The position numbers were made by a program, and so were the translations under genes. Below are positions 1 through 5,969 of a stretch of 6,424 bases of DNA, piece after piece (positions within the stretch are counted from its first letter, which is position 1; the number at the start of each line of letters is the position of its first letter). Source of the stretch: CAYPZT01 sp964415435 (GTDB lineage Bacteria; Patescibacteriota; Microgenomatia; UBA1406; GWC2-37-13). Where the stretch lies: assembly GCA_964415435.1 (NCBI GenBank), contig CAYPZT010000044.1, forward strand, positions 1 through 6,424, given 5' to 3'. The notes under the pieces are model-generated. The model worked only from the letters and a program-made list of their open reading frames with translations. It was not told the DNA's origin and searched no databases.

Positions 1-371
1 CAGACTACTCAAAGTTACCAAAAGGTTTTTTACCTCTTGATACCCTTGAGGTGAAGTGGATATATGAAGAAGAATCTCCAGGAACACATCACTTGGTCTG
101 TCCTGCAAAAGTTTCAAGTTCAATGAAAAAGAAAATTGAGAAAGTCTCACTTGCTACTTGGCACGCGCTAAAGATTAGAGATTTCTGCCGCATCGATATG
201 CGAACAGATAAGAATAATAACCTGTATGTGTTGGATGTAAACTCTCCACCCGGGCTCATGCCACCTGAGGCGTCGATGACATCGTACTTCCCCATGGCTG
301 CTCGAAAAGCAGGAATAGATTACGAAAAACTTCTCGCTCGAATAATCAAAACTGCCTCGGATCGGCATTAA
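1..371 (+). CDS. D-alanine-D-alanine ligase-like ATP-grasp protein, C-terminal part (5' end outside window)
   Basis: The reading frame is open from base 3 to the TAA at 369-371, so only the last 122 residues are present; the GTG at 51 is internal, not a start. The sequence matches the end of the ATP-grasp fold of D-Ala-D-Ala ligases, which join two D-alanines with ATP in the cytoplasm for peptidoglycan synthesis. Visible marks are CPA early in the fragment, RIDM carrying a metal-binding Asp, DVNSPPG in place of the usual E-x-N-T-x-P-G, and a closing helix PMAARKAGIDYEKLLARII that closely resembles E. coli Ddl. The Glu of the E-x-N metal pair is Asp here, and the loop between PG and PMAAR is about five residues longer than in E. 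coli DdlB, so the substrate may not be D-Ala-D-Ala. It converges on the next gene with a 4-base gap. The ATP-grasp call is firm; the exact substrate is not. Confidence 0.8.
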   Translation, partial: DYSKLPKGFLPLDTLEVKWIYEEESPGTHHLVCPAKVSSSMKKKIEKVSLATWHALKIRDFCRIDMRTDKNNNLYVLDVNSPPGLMPPEASMTSYFPMAARKAGIDYEKLLARIIKTASDRH

Positions 372-375
372 TACT

Positions 376-1818
376 TTATTTTTCGAATAAGGAAACCTCA
401 AGAATATCCGGATCAATTTTTGTAAGAGTTCCGTCATAGTACCTCTTTGCTATTTGATCCGGAGACATGGGTTGCCTGCCTTTTGAAGTAGCATCTTTGA
501 TGGACCGTATGATTCCGGTGTCAGGCTGCCAGGCTTGATAAATATCGTAATGGGAAAGAGTAGGATGGATGGAGGCCGTTATTTGTTGAGCGGTTCTGTT
601 TGATGTCAATACTGTTGCGATAGGTGGGATACTGCCTGACAATATGGAGTCATATGTTTGATATCCGGGATAAAGATCGCCAACTGTATGTTGACCTGCC
701 TGGTGCACATAGCCTAGTTGGTTGGAAGTTTTCTTATGTAAAAAAGAGAGACCGCCGTTCCAGACCCCTTGGTAATCATGAATAAAATCTACAAAGAGAT
801 TGAGGGGCTCCACAGGTGTAGGATTATTACCTCTTCTGAACTCCACGTTGCCATCGCCTGAAGCGAACGGAAGACTGCCTTCCTGTAGTTGTTGCTCATA
901 AAGTTCCTGTGCCAGTTGCAGTGTTCTATTATGCTTAAAAATATCTCTAGTTCTGAAAGAATGTGCGAGATTGTCAATGACTCCCTGCTTCCATAATAAA
1001 TGACACAGAGCATTAAATAAGAATTCTTTATTGCCACTATGTGTTCTCATAGAGTTCGCCCATTCTATTACCATAGAGTGATAGCCATGGTTTGACGTGG
1101 CGCCCGTGAATGTACCGATATTTTCCGGCTCTTCATCTGTAACCACAGGATATCCCAGGTCAAATGCGTCAGTAAGTGAACCGTTTAAAACCTTAGGTCC
1201 ATAGTTATCAACCAGCACATGAGGAATAGTGTGTCCGTCCATTTGGTGAATATCGACATGAAGCGAAGATCGGTTTGGATGCCGTTGTTTTTCCTGTTCA
1301 AAAAATCGAAGAAGAAGCCATCCAAACTGTTGTGTTTTATACGGTAGAGCAAAAAACTCTGACCAATCTCCGGATGTATAGATTGGCTGATCTTTTTCCA
1401 GAAAGGCATCGTTCAAATTCCAGATATCCGGATGAGGCGGATGGGCATAAGGACTCTCATCTGGAAAAAGATGTCTTTCTTTTTTGGAGTTTATACGCAT
1501 AAGAAGAATGTCACCGCTGTTGGTGATCTGGTTTCGGCGAATATGTGTCTCAAATTCACGGAGTATATTTCCTCGGTCTTCCTCACCATGTACCGCGGCG
1601 GTAAGAATTGCAAATTGCCTGGGATCGGAACCGCGTATTCTGTGAAACTCTATTTCTGTAAATTTTTTGAAGACCTCCCTTTCTTTATCGCCAAACCAAT
1701 TTATGATCTCATGGGGAACTATCTGGTGCAGGTCCCGTTCATTGTAGCCGAAGAGTGGTCTCGGATCTAAAGAACCCGACTTGTAGCGATAACCCGGAGA
1801 TATATGATCCTTGGGCAT
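376..1818 (-). CDS. M14-like zinc metallohydrolase (succinylglutamate desuccinylase/aspartoacylase-type), 480 aa
   Basis: Probable cytosolic zinc-dependent hydrolase of amide or peptide bonds; no signal peptide or membrane segment is seen. Numbering from the ATG at 1818, the zinc-binding H-x-x-E is H77/E80 in TAAVHGEEDRGN, the third zinc ligand is H191 in LHVDIHQMDGH, a candidate substrate-binding Arg is R115 in ERHLFPD (compare N-R-x-F-P of AstE), and the candidate catalytic Glu is E252 in MVIEWAN. These four elements come in the order expected for the family. Residues from about 290 to 480 form a further region I do not recognise; it makes the protein much longer than the usual 300-350 residues. 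The frame stays open to a TTG at 1854 (492 aa), but that TTG lies inside a good -35 box, and a TATAAT sits 6 bases before the ATG, so I prefer the ATG. It lies 65 bases after tRNA-Val on the same strand. The substrate is unknown. Confidence 0.65.
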   Translation of the reverse strand: MPKDHISPGYRYKSGSLDPRPLFGYNERDLHQIVPHEIINWFGDKEREVFKKFTEIEFHRIRGSDPRQFAILTAAVHGEEDRGNILREFETHIRRNQITNSGDILLMRINSKKERHLFPDESPYAHPPHPDIWNLNDAFLEKDQPIYTSGDWSEFFALPYKTQQFGWLLLRFFEQEKQRHPNRSSLHVDIHQMDGHTIPHVLVDNYGPKVLNGSLTDAFDLGYPVVTDEEPENIGTFTGATSNHGYHSMVIEWANSMRTHSGNKEFLFNALCHLLWKQGVIDNLAHSFRTRDIFKHNRTLQLAQELYEQQLQEGSLPFASGDGNVEFRRGNNPTPVEPLNLFVDFIHDYQGVWNGGLSFLHKKTSNQLGYVHQAGQHTVGDLYPGYQTYDSILSGSIPPIATVLTSNRTAQQITASIHPTLSHYDIYQAWQPDTGIIRSIKDATSKGRQPMSPDQIAKRYYDGTLTKIDPDILEVSLFEK

Positions 1819-1824
1819 GATGGG

Positions 1825-1854
1825 ATTATATACAACTACATTTCCTTTGTCCAA
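1825..1854 (-). promoter_or_regulatory. Promoter of the M14-like hydrolase gene, probably leaderless
   Basis: On the minus strand there is a -35 TTGGAC (1849-1854), an 18-base spacer and a perfect -10 TATAAT (1825-1830). Only six bases (CCCATC) separate the -10 from the ATG at 1818, so transcription should begin at or next to the start codon. There is no Shine-Dalgarno sequence in the gap. The match to the sigma-70 consensus is seen directly; leaderless translation is inferred. Confidence 0.6.
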
Positions 1855-1883
1855 AAAACGATGAAGATATTAAGGCAAAAGGG

Positions 1884-1958
1884 TGGTGGTCGCTGAGGGA
1901 TTTGAACCCCCAACATCTTCGATGTAAACGAAGCGCTCTACCGTTGAGCTAAGCGACC
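1884..1958 (-). tRNA. tRNA-Val(UAC), CCA encoded
   Basis: The minus strand folds into a full cloverleaf. The acceptor GGTCGCT pairs with AGCGACC, D-stem GCTC with GAGC, anticodon stem CTTCG with CGAAG around the loop TTTACAT (anticodon TAC), and T-stem GGGGG with CCCTC around TTCAAAT. The discriminator is A (1887) and the 3' CCA is encoded (1884-1886). The body is 72 nt. It reads GUA and other valine codons by wobble. It lies 5 bases downstream of tRNA-Ile and is almost certainly cotranscribed with it. Confidence 0.95.
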
Positions 1959-1963
1959 GGATG

Positions 1964-2035
1964 TGCGCACTCAAGGAATCGAACCTTGCACCTCTTTCTT
2001 ATCAGGAAAGCGTTCTACCAATGAACTAAGTGCGC
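1964..2035 (-). tRNA. tRNA-Ile(GAU), CCA not encoded
   Basis: Cloverleaf on the minus strand: acceptor GCGCACT pairs with AGTGCGC, D-stem GTTC with GAAC, anticodon stem CTTTC with GAAAG around CTGATAA (anticodon GAT), and T-stem CAAGG with CCTTG around TTCGATT. The discriminator is A (1964), followed by CATCC rather than CCA, so the tail must be added by a CCA-adding enzyme, unlike the neighbouring tRNA-Val. In many bacteria tRNA-Ile(GAU) sits in the 16S-23S spacer; here it is about 3.9 kb beyond the 16S 3' end, on the same strand. Confidence 0.95.
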
Positions 2036-2059
2036 AAGTAAGGCTAGAAATCAGGTTTT

Positions 2060-2088
2060 ATTATAGCACAACTTAGGGCTAGTATAAA
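2060..2088 (-). promoter_or_regulatory. Promoter of the tRNA-Ile/tRNA-Val pair
   Basis: The minus strand carries an extended -10, TGCTATAAT, with the hexamer at 2060-2065. A weak -35 TTTATA (2083-2088, four of six consensus bases) lies 17 bases upstream. The -10 ends 24 bases before the first base of tRNA-Ile, giving a short 5' leader. There is no competing gene between, so this is the likely source of both tRNAs. Confidence 0.6.
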
Positions 2089-2167
2089 AATAACCTTGAA
2101 TTTATAAAATGCTTTCCCTACACTGAAAAAGTGAAGAGCATACCTTTAATAAAATCTTCTATTCGCC

Positions 2168-2196
2168 TCCTTATTTACGTATCAGTTATGTATAAT
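2168..2196 (+). promoter_or_regulatory. Promoter of the four-gene metal-transport block, probably leaderless
   Basis: A perfect -10 TATAAT lies at 2191-2196, five bases (ACCGT) before the ATG at 2202. The -35 position at the normal 17-base spacing (TCCTTA, 2168-2173) is poor, so an activator or strong dependence on the -10 is possible. No Shine-Dalgarno can fit between the -10 and the ATG. The arrangement mirrors that of the M14-like gene. It lies back to back with the tRNA promoter in the 166-base gap 2036-2201. Confidence 0.5.
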
Positions 2197-2201
2197 ACCG
2201 T

Positions 2202-3410
2202 ATGATCTATTTCTCTGAAATAGTATCAAAGTCCGTTGTCACAGAAGACGGTATAGATGTCGGTAAGCTCGATGACATCATCTTTCTTGCCTTTCACCAA
2301 CCTGCGGTCACTAAACTGGTGATACGTACGTCCGGCAGGAAAAATCTCATTGTTCCCACTTCCTATCTGCAAAAACTAAATTCAAAAATCACGATCAGTA
2401 AAAACTTCCAGACAGCTGAACTTGAAGAAAACGAACTTCATCTAAAAAGGAACCTTCTTGATAAACAGATCATCGACATAAGCGGCAACAAGGTAGTGCG
2501 CGTTAATGATGTCGCTCTTTTTGATAAGCCGGAGCTTGTAATTTCCGGAGTAGATACAGGCTTACTTGGGATATTGCGTTGGCTTGGTTTGGAGGACATC
2601 ATACTAAAACCACTGTCTACAATCGGCATAACCATTACTCCTCGCTTCCTTCCCTGGGGCGATATTCAGCCGATAGAACTCGCGCGTGGCCAGGTCAAGC
2701 TCAAGAAAGAAGAAGAGAAACTTGAGAAACTCCGACCCGAGGATCTGGCCGATCATCTGGAGCGTACCAATATCGCTAATGTAAACAGATTTCTTCGTAT
2801 TCTTGATGAAACTCACGCAGCCAAAGTTATTGGGAATCTCAATATCGGTTACCAGGAAGCACTTTTCAAAAGTTTTACGGTAGAACGTGCAGCCGATATC
2901 CTGAAACTTATTGACAGTGATGAGGCCGTAGATATTCTTCTTACTCTTACAGCAAAAAGGCAAAGTCAGATAATAGATCTTCTTCCAGACAAGAAAAAGA
3001 AGGAAATCCAGATGCTCATGCACTTCTCAAAAACACCTATAGGCGAACTGGTCACATCAGAATATGTTACTTGTAGTCCAACAGACACGGCAGAATCGGT
3101 CATTCAAAAGATCAGAAGAGAAACCGGCGATTTCTCTTTCTTAACGTATGTATACGTTATCAACAAAGAAAATGAGTTAAGCGGTGTATTTAATCTGCGT
3201 GAACTCCTGATGCAGCCTCTCACCTCGCCGGTATACCGTTTCATGAACCAAAACGTACTTGTGATCCATCTCTCTACCCCGCGTGAGATTGCAATGAAGA
3301 AGTTGCTGAAATATAAACTGCAGGCAGTACCCATTACCGATAAGTCAAAACGGATGATAGGTATTGTAACCTTAGATGATATTGCTGAGAGTATCTTAGA
3401 AAAGATATAA
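2202..3410 (+). CDS. PRC-barrel / MgtE N-domain / CBS-pair cytosolic protein, probable regulator of the adjacent NRAMP transporter
   Basis: 402 aa, soluble, with no convincing membrane segment. Order of parts: a PRC-barrel-like beta domain at about 3-60 (YFSEIVSKSVVTEDG..VGKLDDI); a second, similar one at about 85-120 (LLDKQIIDISGNKVVRVNDV); an MgtE N-terminal helical superhelix domain at about 175-275, starting LRPEDLADHLE and including RAADILKLIDSDEAVDIL; then two CBS domains at about 279-340 and 344-402, the last ending IGIVTLDDIAESI. In MgtE Mg2+ channels the N and CBS domains form the cytosolic Mg2+/nucleotide sensor that gates the pore. Here the pore is absent and an NRAMP carrier gene follows 6 bases later, so the protein is inferred to sense Mg2+ or nucleotide and control that carrier. 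The ATG at 2202 is set by the -10 box just before it. Domain calls are good; the partnership is inferred from gene order. Confidence 0.85.
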   Translation: MIYFSEIVSKSVVTEDGIDVGKLDDIIFLAFHQPAVTKLVIRTSGRKNLIVPTSYLQKLNSKITISKNFQTAELEENELHLKRNLLDKQIIDISGNKVVRVNDVALFDKPELVISGVDTGLLGILRWLGLEDIILKPLSTIGITITPRFLPWGDIQPIELARGQVKLKKEEEKLEKLRPEDLADHLERTNIANVNRFLRILDETHAAKVIGNLNIGYQEALFKSFTVERAADILKLIDSDEAVDILLTLTAKRQSQIIDLLPDKKKKEIQMLMHFSKTPIGELVTSEYVTCSPTDTAESVIQKIRRETGDFSFLTYVYVINKENELSGVFNLRELLMQPLTSPVYRFMNQNVLVIHLSTPREIAMKKLLKYKLQAVPITDKSKRMIGIVTLDDIAESILEKI

Positions 3411-3416
3411 ATAACT

Positions 3417-4655
3417 ATGAAATCGCCCTGGCTGAAACGTGCATTTATTTTTCTTTCAGTGCTTGGTCCCTCGGTCGTTACCACGATGGCGGGTAATGAT
3501 GGGGCCGGTGTTATAACATATTCTTATGCAGGAGCGCACCTTGGATACGCCGCCCTCATCACTCTGCCATTGCTGACCATCCTCTACGGAGTCACACAGG
3601 AGATGGGCTCACGAGTCGCAATCGTGACAGGAAAGGGTTTGGGTGATATTATAAGAGAACGCTTTGGTATACGTATTGCACTTGTCGTATTTGCCACTAT
3701 CCTTATTGCTAACTTTGGTACGCTTCTCACCAACCTCGCTGCACTAAAGACTGCAAGTCAGATGCTTAGTATCCCAACGATTCCTTTTATTATCGCAACA
3801 ATTGTTTTCTGCTTTGCTCTCGTGACTGTCCCTAAATATGAGAAAAGTCAAAAGATATTTTTGACCGGTATCATCTTTTACTTTGCATATGTATTTTCAG
3901 CAATTAAGGGAAATCCGGATTGGGGAACCGCGCTTAAGTCACTCGTGGTACCGTCCCCAAGTATATTTTCCCACGACTTTCTCGTTATCTCTATTGCCGT
4001 TCTTGGTACAACCATCACACCGTGGGGACAGTTTTTTGTTCAGAGTTACATGAAGGATAAAAATGTACCCGTCGCAAACCTAGGTTATGCGAAGATTGAG
4101 GCATTTGTGGGTGCATTTCTCTCAAACTTTTTTACATTTTTTATTATCGTAGCCACTGCAGCAACACTTTTTATTCATAAAATTCCTTTGGACTCAGGCG
4201 AAAGAGCTGCGGATGCAATCCGGCCTTTTGCTGGCGAATTTGCAAGCCTTCTTTTTGCACTGGGGCTCATTAACGCTTCCATAATCGGTATCATTATTGT
4301 AAGCCTCACTTCAGCCTATGTATTTACTGAGTTTTTCGGGTTGACCGGTTCTCTCGATGAACCACTCACCCGGGGAAAAAGTTTTTATACTCTATTTCTT
4401 TCTAGCATCGTGCTGGCGGCAATTCTTGTAATGACACCGTGGTTCCCGCTTTTTAAAATAGTATTGTATACACAGTCGCTAAATGGTATTCTTCTTCCTG
4501 TTTTCTTTTATTTCCTTTTGAAAATAGTAAATAACAGGGAACTGATGGGTCAGCATGTAAACGGAAAATATTACAATATTTTCGCGGTTGGAGCGACTGC
4601 CATTATCACAACAGCAACTGTTATCGCTGTGGTTGTGGCCATACTCGGTTTATAA
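3417..4655 (+). CDS. NRAMP-family divalent metal transporter with non-canonical metal-binding site
   Basis: 412 aa, hydrophobic throughout, with about 11 predicted transmembrane helices (near 12-40, 42-60, 86-108, 120-137, 146-163, 187-210, 226-250, 272-304, 323-342, 346-371 and 386-411), as usual for the LeuT-fold NRAMP carriers of the inner membrane. Helix 1 starts GPSVVTTMAGNDGAG: D28 stands where the D of the canonical DPGN motif lies, but P, G and N are replaced (DGAG). Helix 6 reads GTTITPWGQFFVQS, so the canonical metal-selecting Met and following His of M-P-H are T201 and W203. Helix 10 (QSLNGILLPVFFYF..NNRELMG) is typical of the family. These changes resemble the NRAMP-related clade that prefers Mg2+/Mn2+ over transition metals, so a Mg2+ or Mn2+ substrate is plausible but inferred. 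The start ATG is 6 bases after the upstream stop, with no clear Shine-Dalgarno; translational coupling is likely. Confidence 0.88.
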   Translation: MKSPWLKRAFIFLSVLGPSVVTTMAGNDGAGVITYSYAGAHLGYAALITLPLLTILYGVTQEMGSRVAIVTGKGLGDIIRERFGIRIALVVFATILIANFGTLLTNLAALKTASQMLSIPTIPFIIATIVFCFALVTVPKYEKSQKIFLTGIIFYFAYVFSAIKGNPDWGTALKSLVVPSPSIFSHDFLVISIAVLGTTITPWGQFFVQSYMKDKNVPVANLGYAKIEAFVGAFLSNFFTFFIIVATAATLFIHKIPLDSGERAADAIRPFAGEFASLLFALGLINASIIGIIIVSLTSAYVFTEFFGLTGSLDEPLTRGKSFYTLFLSSIVLAAILVMTPWFPLFKIVLYTQSLNGILLPVFFYFLLKIVNNRELMGQHVNGKYYNIFAVGATAIITTATVIAVVVAILGL

Positions 4656-4674
4656 ATTTTTTAACGGGTTCTTT

Positions 4675-5502
4675 ATGAGAAAACTAATAGTGGTGGCGGA
4701 TTGGGCAGGGAATGATCTTAATCGTCAAGAAATTCGTTCTGCAGTGGGTGGATTTTTAAAAGATGGAAGTAATCCGAATATATCATTTGTTTCCTCAGAA
4801 CCATCTACAATCCATACGGGTTTTATTATGGCGCAGATTATTGAAACAGAAGAAAGGTATGGCATACCCGATGAAACGGTTATTTTTCAGAATACAGATC
4901 CACGTATACAAACCAAAGAGTCTGTTCAAGAGGCAAAAGGTGCAGAGTTTATAGTTGTAAGACTAAAAACCGGCATATATCTTTGTGGACCAAATGCGGG
5001 ATATGATTTTTCCTTAATCAAGCATAAGGTAGAAGAAGTATATACCTATCCTGGATTAGATAAAGGTTCTCAATTCAGATCCCGCGATCTCTATTCCCGT
5101 GTCTCTGCCCATCTTATGGACTACATGGAGGACGATTTGGATTTGGAAGAAGTGAATCCAGACGTCATTCCTCATCTGACAGGAGACTATGTTTTCTATG
5201 TGGATAATCATGGGAATATGAAGACTTCACTTACGAAAGAACAATTAAAAGGTAAATATCAATATGGTGATTTGTTAACGATCACCATCAACGGTATAAA
5301 GAAAAAAGTGAAGTATGTAAATAATTTGTTTGGGGGTGTGCCTGGGGAATTGGTTATATATCCCGGCTCTTCTGGTAGAAAAGATAGTCCTTATTTAGAA
5401 ATAAGCGTTTGGCGACACTTTACCGAAAAGAACCCGACGACCGGTCGTGATGAGTTTGGTAATCCTCGACCTGGTGCTGAGATTGAACTTTTGAAGAAAT
5501 AA
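4675..5502 (+). CDS. Divergent SAM hydrolase (S-adenosyl-L-methionine hydroxide adenosyltransferase, DUF62 type)
   Basis: 275 aa, cytosolic. Family members split SAM into adenosine and methionine using water; relatives are the fluorinase and chlorinase. Matching blocks in order: ADWAGND (8-14) for the N-terminal T-D-F-G..D motif; NTDPRIQT (73-80) for V-D-P-G-V-G-T; LCGPNAGYDFSLI (103-115) for the P-D-N-G-L motif; SQFRSRDLYSRVSAHL (132-147) for S-T-F-H-G-R-D-I-F..A-A; then a C-terminal beta domain with YVDNHGNMKTSL (175-186) for the I-D-x-F-G-N-x-x-T-N motif. Length is normal. The catalytic Asp is kept (D75), but the expected Arg seven residues on is E82 and the expected His is R135, so normal chemistry is doubtful. 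The ATG at 4675 begins right at the first beta strand, 19 bases after the transporter stop; an in-frame ATG at 4588 lies inside the transporter gene and is rejected. Fold assignment is good; activity is uncertain. Confidence 0.75.
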   Translation: MRKLIVVADWAGNDLNRQEIRSAVGGFLKDGSNPNISFVSSEPSTIHTGFIMAQIIETEERYGIPDETVIFQNTDPRIQTKESVQEAKGAEFIVVRLKTGIYLCGPNAGYDFSLIKHKVEEVYTYPGLDKGSQFRSRDLYSRVSAHLMDYMEDDLDLEEVNPDVIPHLTGDYVFYVDNHGNMKTSLTKEQLKGKYQYGDLLTITINGIKKKVKYVNNLFGGVPGELVIYPGSSGRKDSPYLEISVWRHFTEKNPTTGRDEFGNPRPGAEIELLKK

Positions 5503-5506
5503 ATAG

Positions 5507-5881
5507 ATGCTTAATCGCATTCGAGACATTGACAACAAGTGGTTTTTTACCGAACTTCCAACATTTCTTAAGCCTTTATCTTTTTTTATACGAGGTGATC
5601 TTCTCATACTGCTTCCACTCGTCCTCATTATCCTCGTCCTAGGCTTCATTGATCTTAAGTTAATGACCGTAATGATAGGCGTGTATATAACAGTGCGAAG
5701 TTTAGGTGAGATGATTTACTGGTTTTCGCATCAGTTTTATGAAAGAAAATATAGACCGCCAGATTTTGGATTCAAAAAACTTGATAACCATGCGATATAT
5801 ATCCTCTATCAAACACTTTCTGTATGGGGTGTAATACTCGGTACAGGAGTAATAATCTATACACTTGCGTTTCTTAAATAA
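5507..5881 (+). CDS. Small three-helix membrane protein of unknown function
   Basis: 124 aa; I do not recognise the family. It has an amphipathic, aromatic N-terminus (about 1-30), two closely spaced membrane helices at about 31-48 and 52-67, a polar loop with a run of aromatic and basic residues (YWFSHQFYERKYRPPDFGF, 71-89), and a third helix at about 96-121. There is no signal peptide, Cys cluster or catalytic motif. The ATG lies 4 bases after the stop of the SAM hydrolase-like gene, so the two are surely cotranscribed and probably translationally coupled. The frame is continuous, membrane-like in composition and matches the operon layout, which supports a real gene. A role with the metal transporter or the SAM enzyme is possible from position only. 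Confidence 0.75.
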   Translation: MLNRIRDIDNKWFFTELPTFLKPLSFFIRGDLLILLPLVLIILVLGFIDLKLMTVMIGVYITVRSLGEMIYWFSHQFYERKYRPPDFGFKKLDNHAIYILYQTLSVWGVILGTGVIIYTLAFLK

Positions 5882-5913
5882 GCAATTCAGTCCAATAAAC
5901 GGGTTAGGTGGGA

Positions 5914-5937
5914 GATGAATTTATTAAGCGATTCATC
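5914..5937. repeat. Inverted repeat after the four-gene block
   Basis: GATGAAT (5914-5920) and ATTCATC (5931-5937) form a perfect 7-bp stem with a 10-base loop, in the 84-base gap between the last plus-strand gene and the 16S 3' end. Neither strand has a U-tract after it, so it is not a classical intrinsic terminator for the operon. It may still slow polymerase or act as an RNA 3' end stabiliser. Confidence 0.35.
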
Positions 5938-5969
5938 AAAAACGCTTTCCTATTAAAAAAAATAGAAAG
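5938..5969 (-). terminator. Possible terminator or processing hairpin at the 16S rRNA 3' end
   Basis: On the minus strand, CTTTCTATT (5961-5969) pairs with AATAGGAAAG (5945-5954) with one bulged base and a six-U loop. CG and then five T (5938-5942) follow. The stem is AT-rich and overlaps the last four bases of the 16S RNA, so it could be either a weak intrinsic terminator or a structure used in 3' maturation. It fits the absence of any cotranscribed 23S gene on this side. Confidence 0.35.

Noticed and set aside
374..392. Short hairpin between the convergent ATP-grasp and M14-like genes
   Set aside because: The 7-bp stem is AT-rich with one G-U pair and neither strand has a U-tract after it, so it does not qualify as an intrinsic terminator.
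1275..1770. Plus-strand open frames across the M14-like gene
   Set aside because: They are antisense to a gene with clear zinc-site motifs, lack recognisable domains and have no promoter or ribosome binding site.
2438..3484. Minus-strand open frames across the PRC/MgtE-N/CBS gene
   Set aside because: They are shadows of a gene with well-defined domains; composition and motifs support only the plus strand.
4588..4674. Upstream ATG extending the SAM hydrolase-like protein by 29 residues
   Set aside because: It lies inside the transporter gene, adds a hydrophobic stretch that is only the transporter's last helix read in another frame, and the family fold starts at the ATG at 4675.
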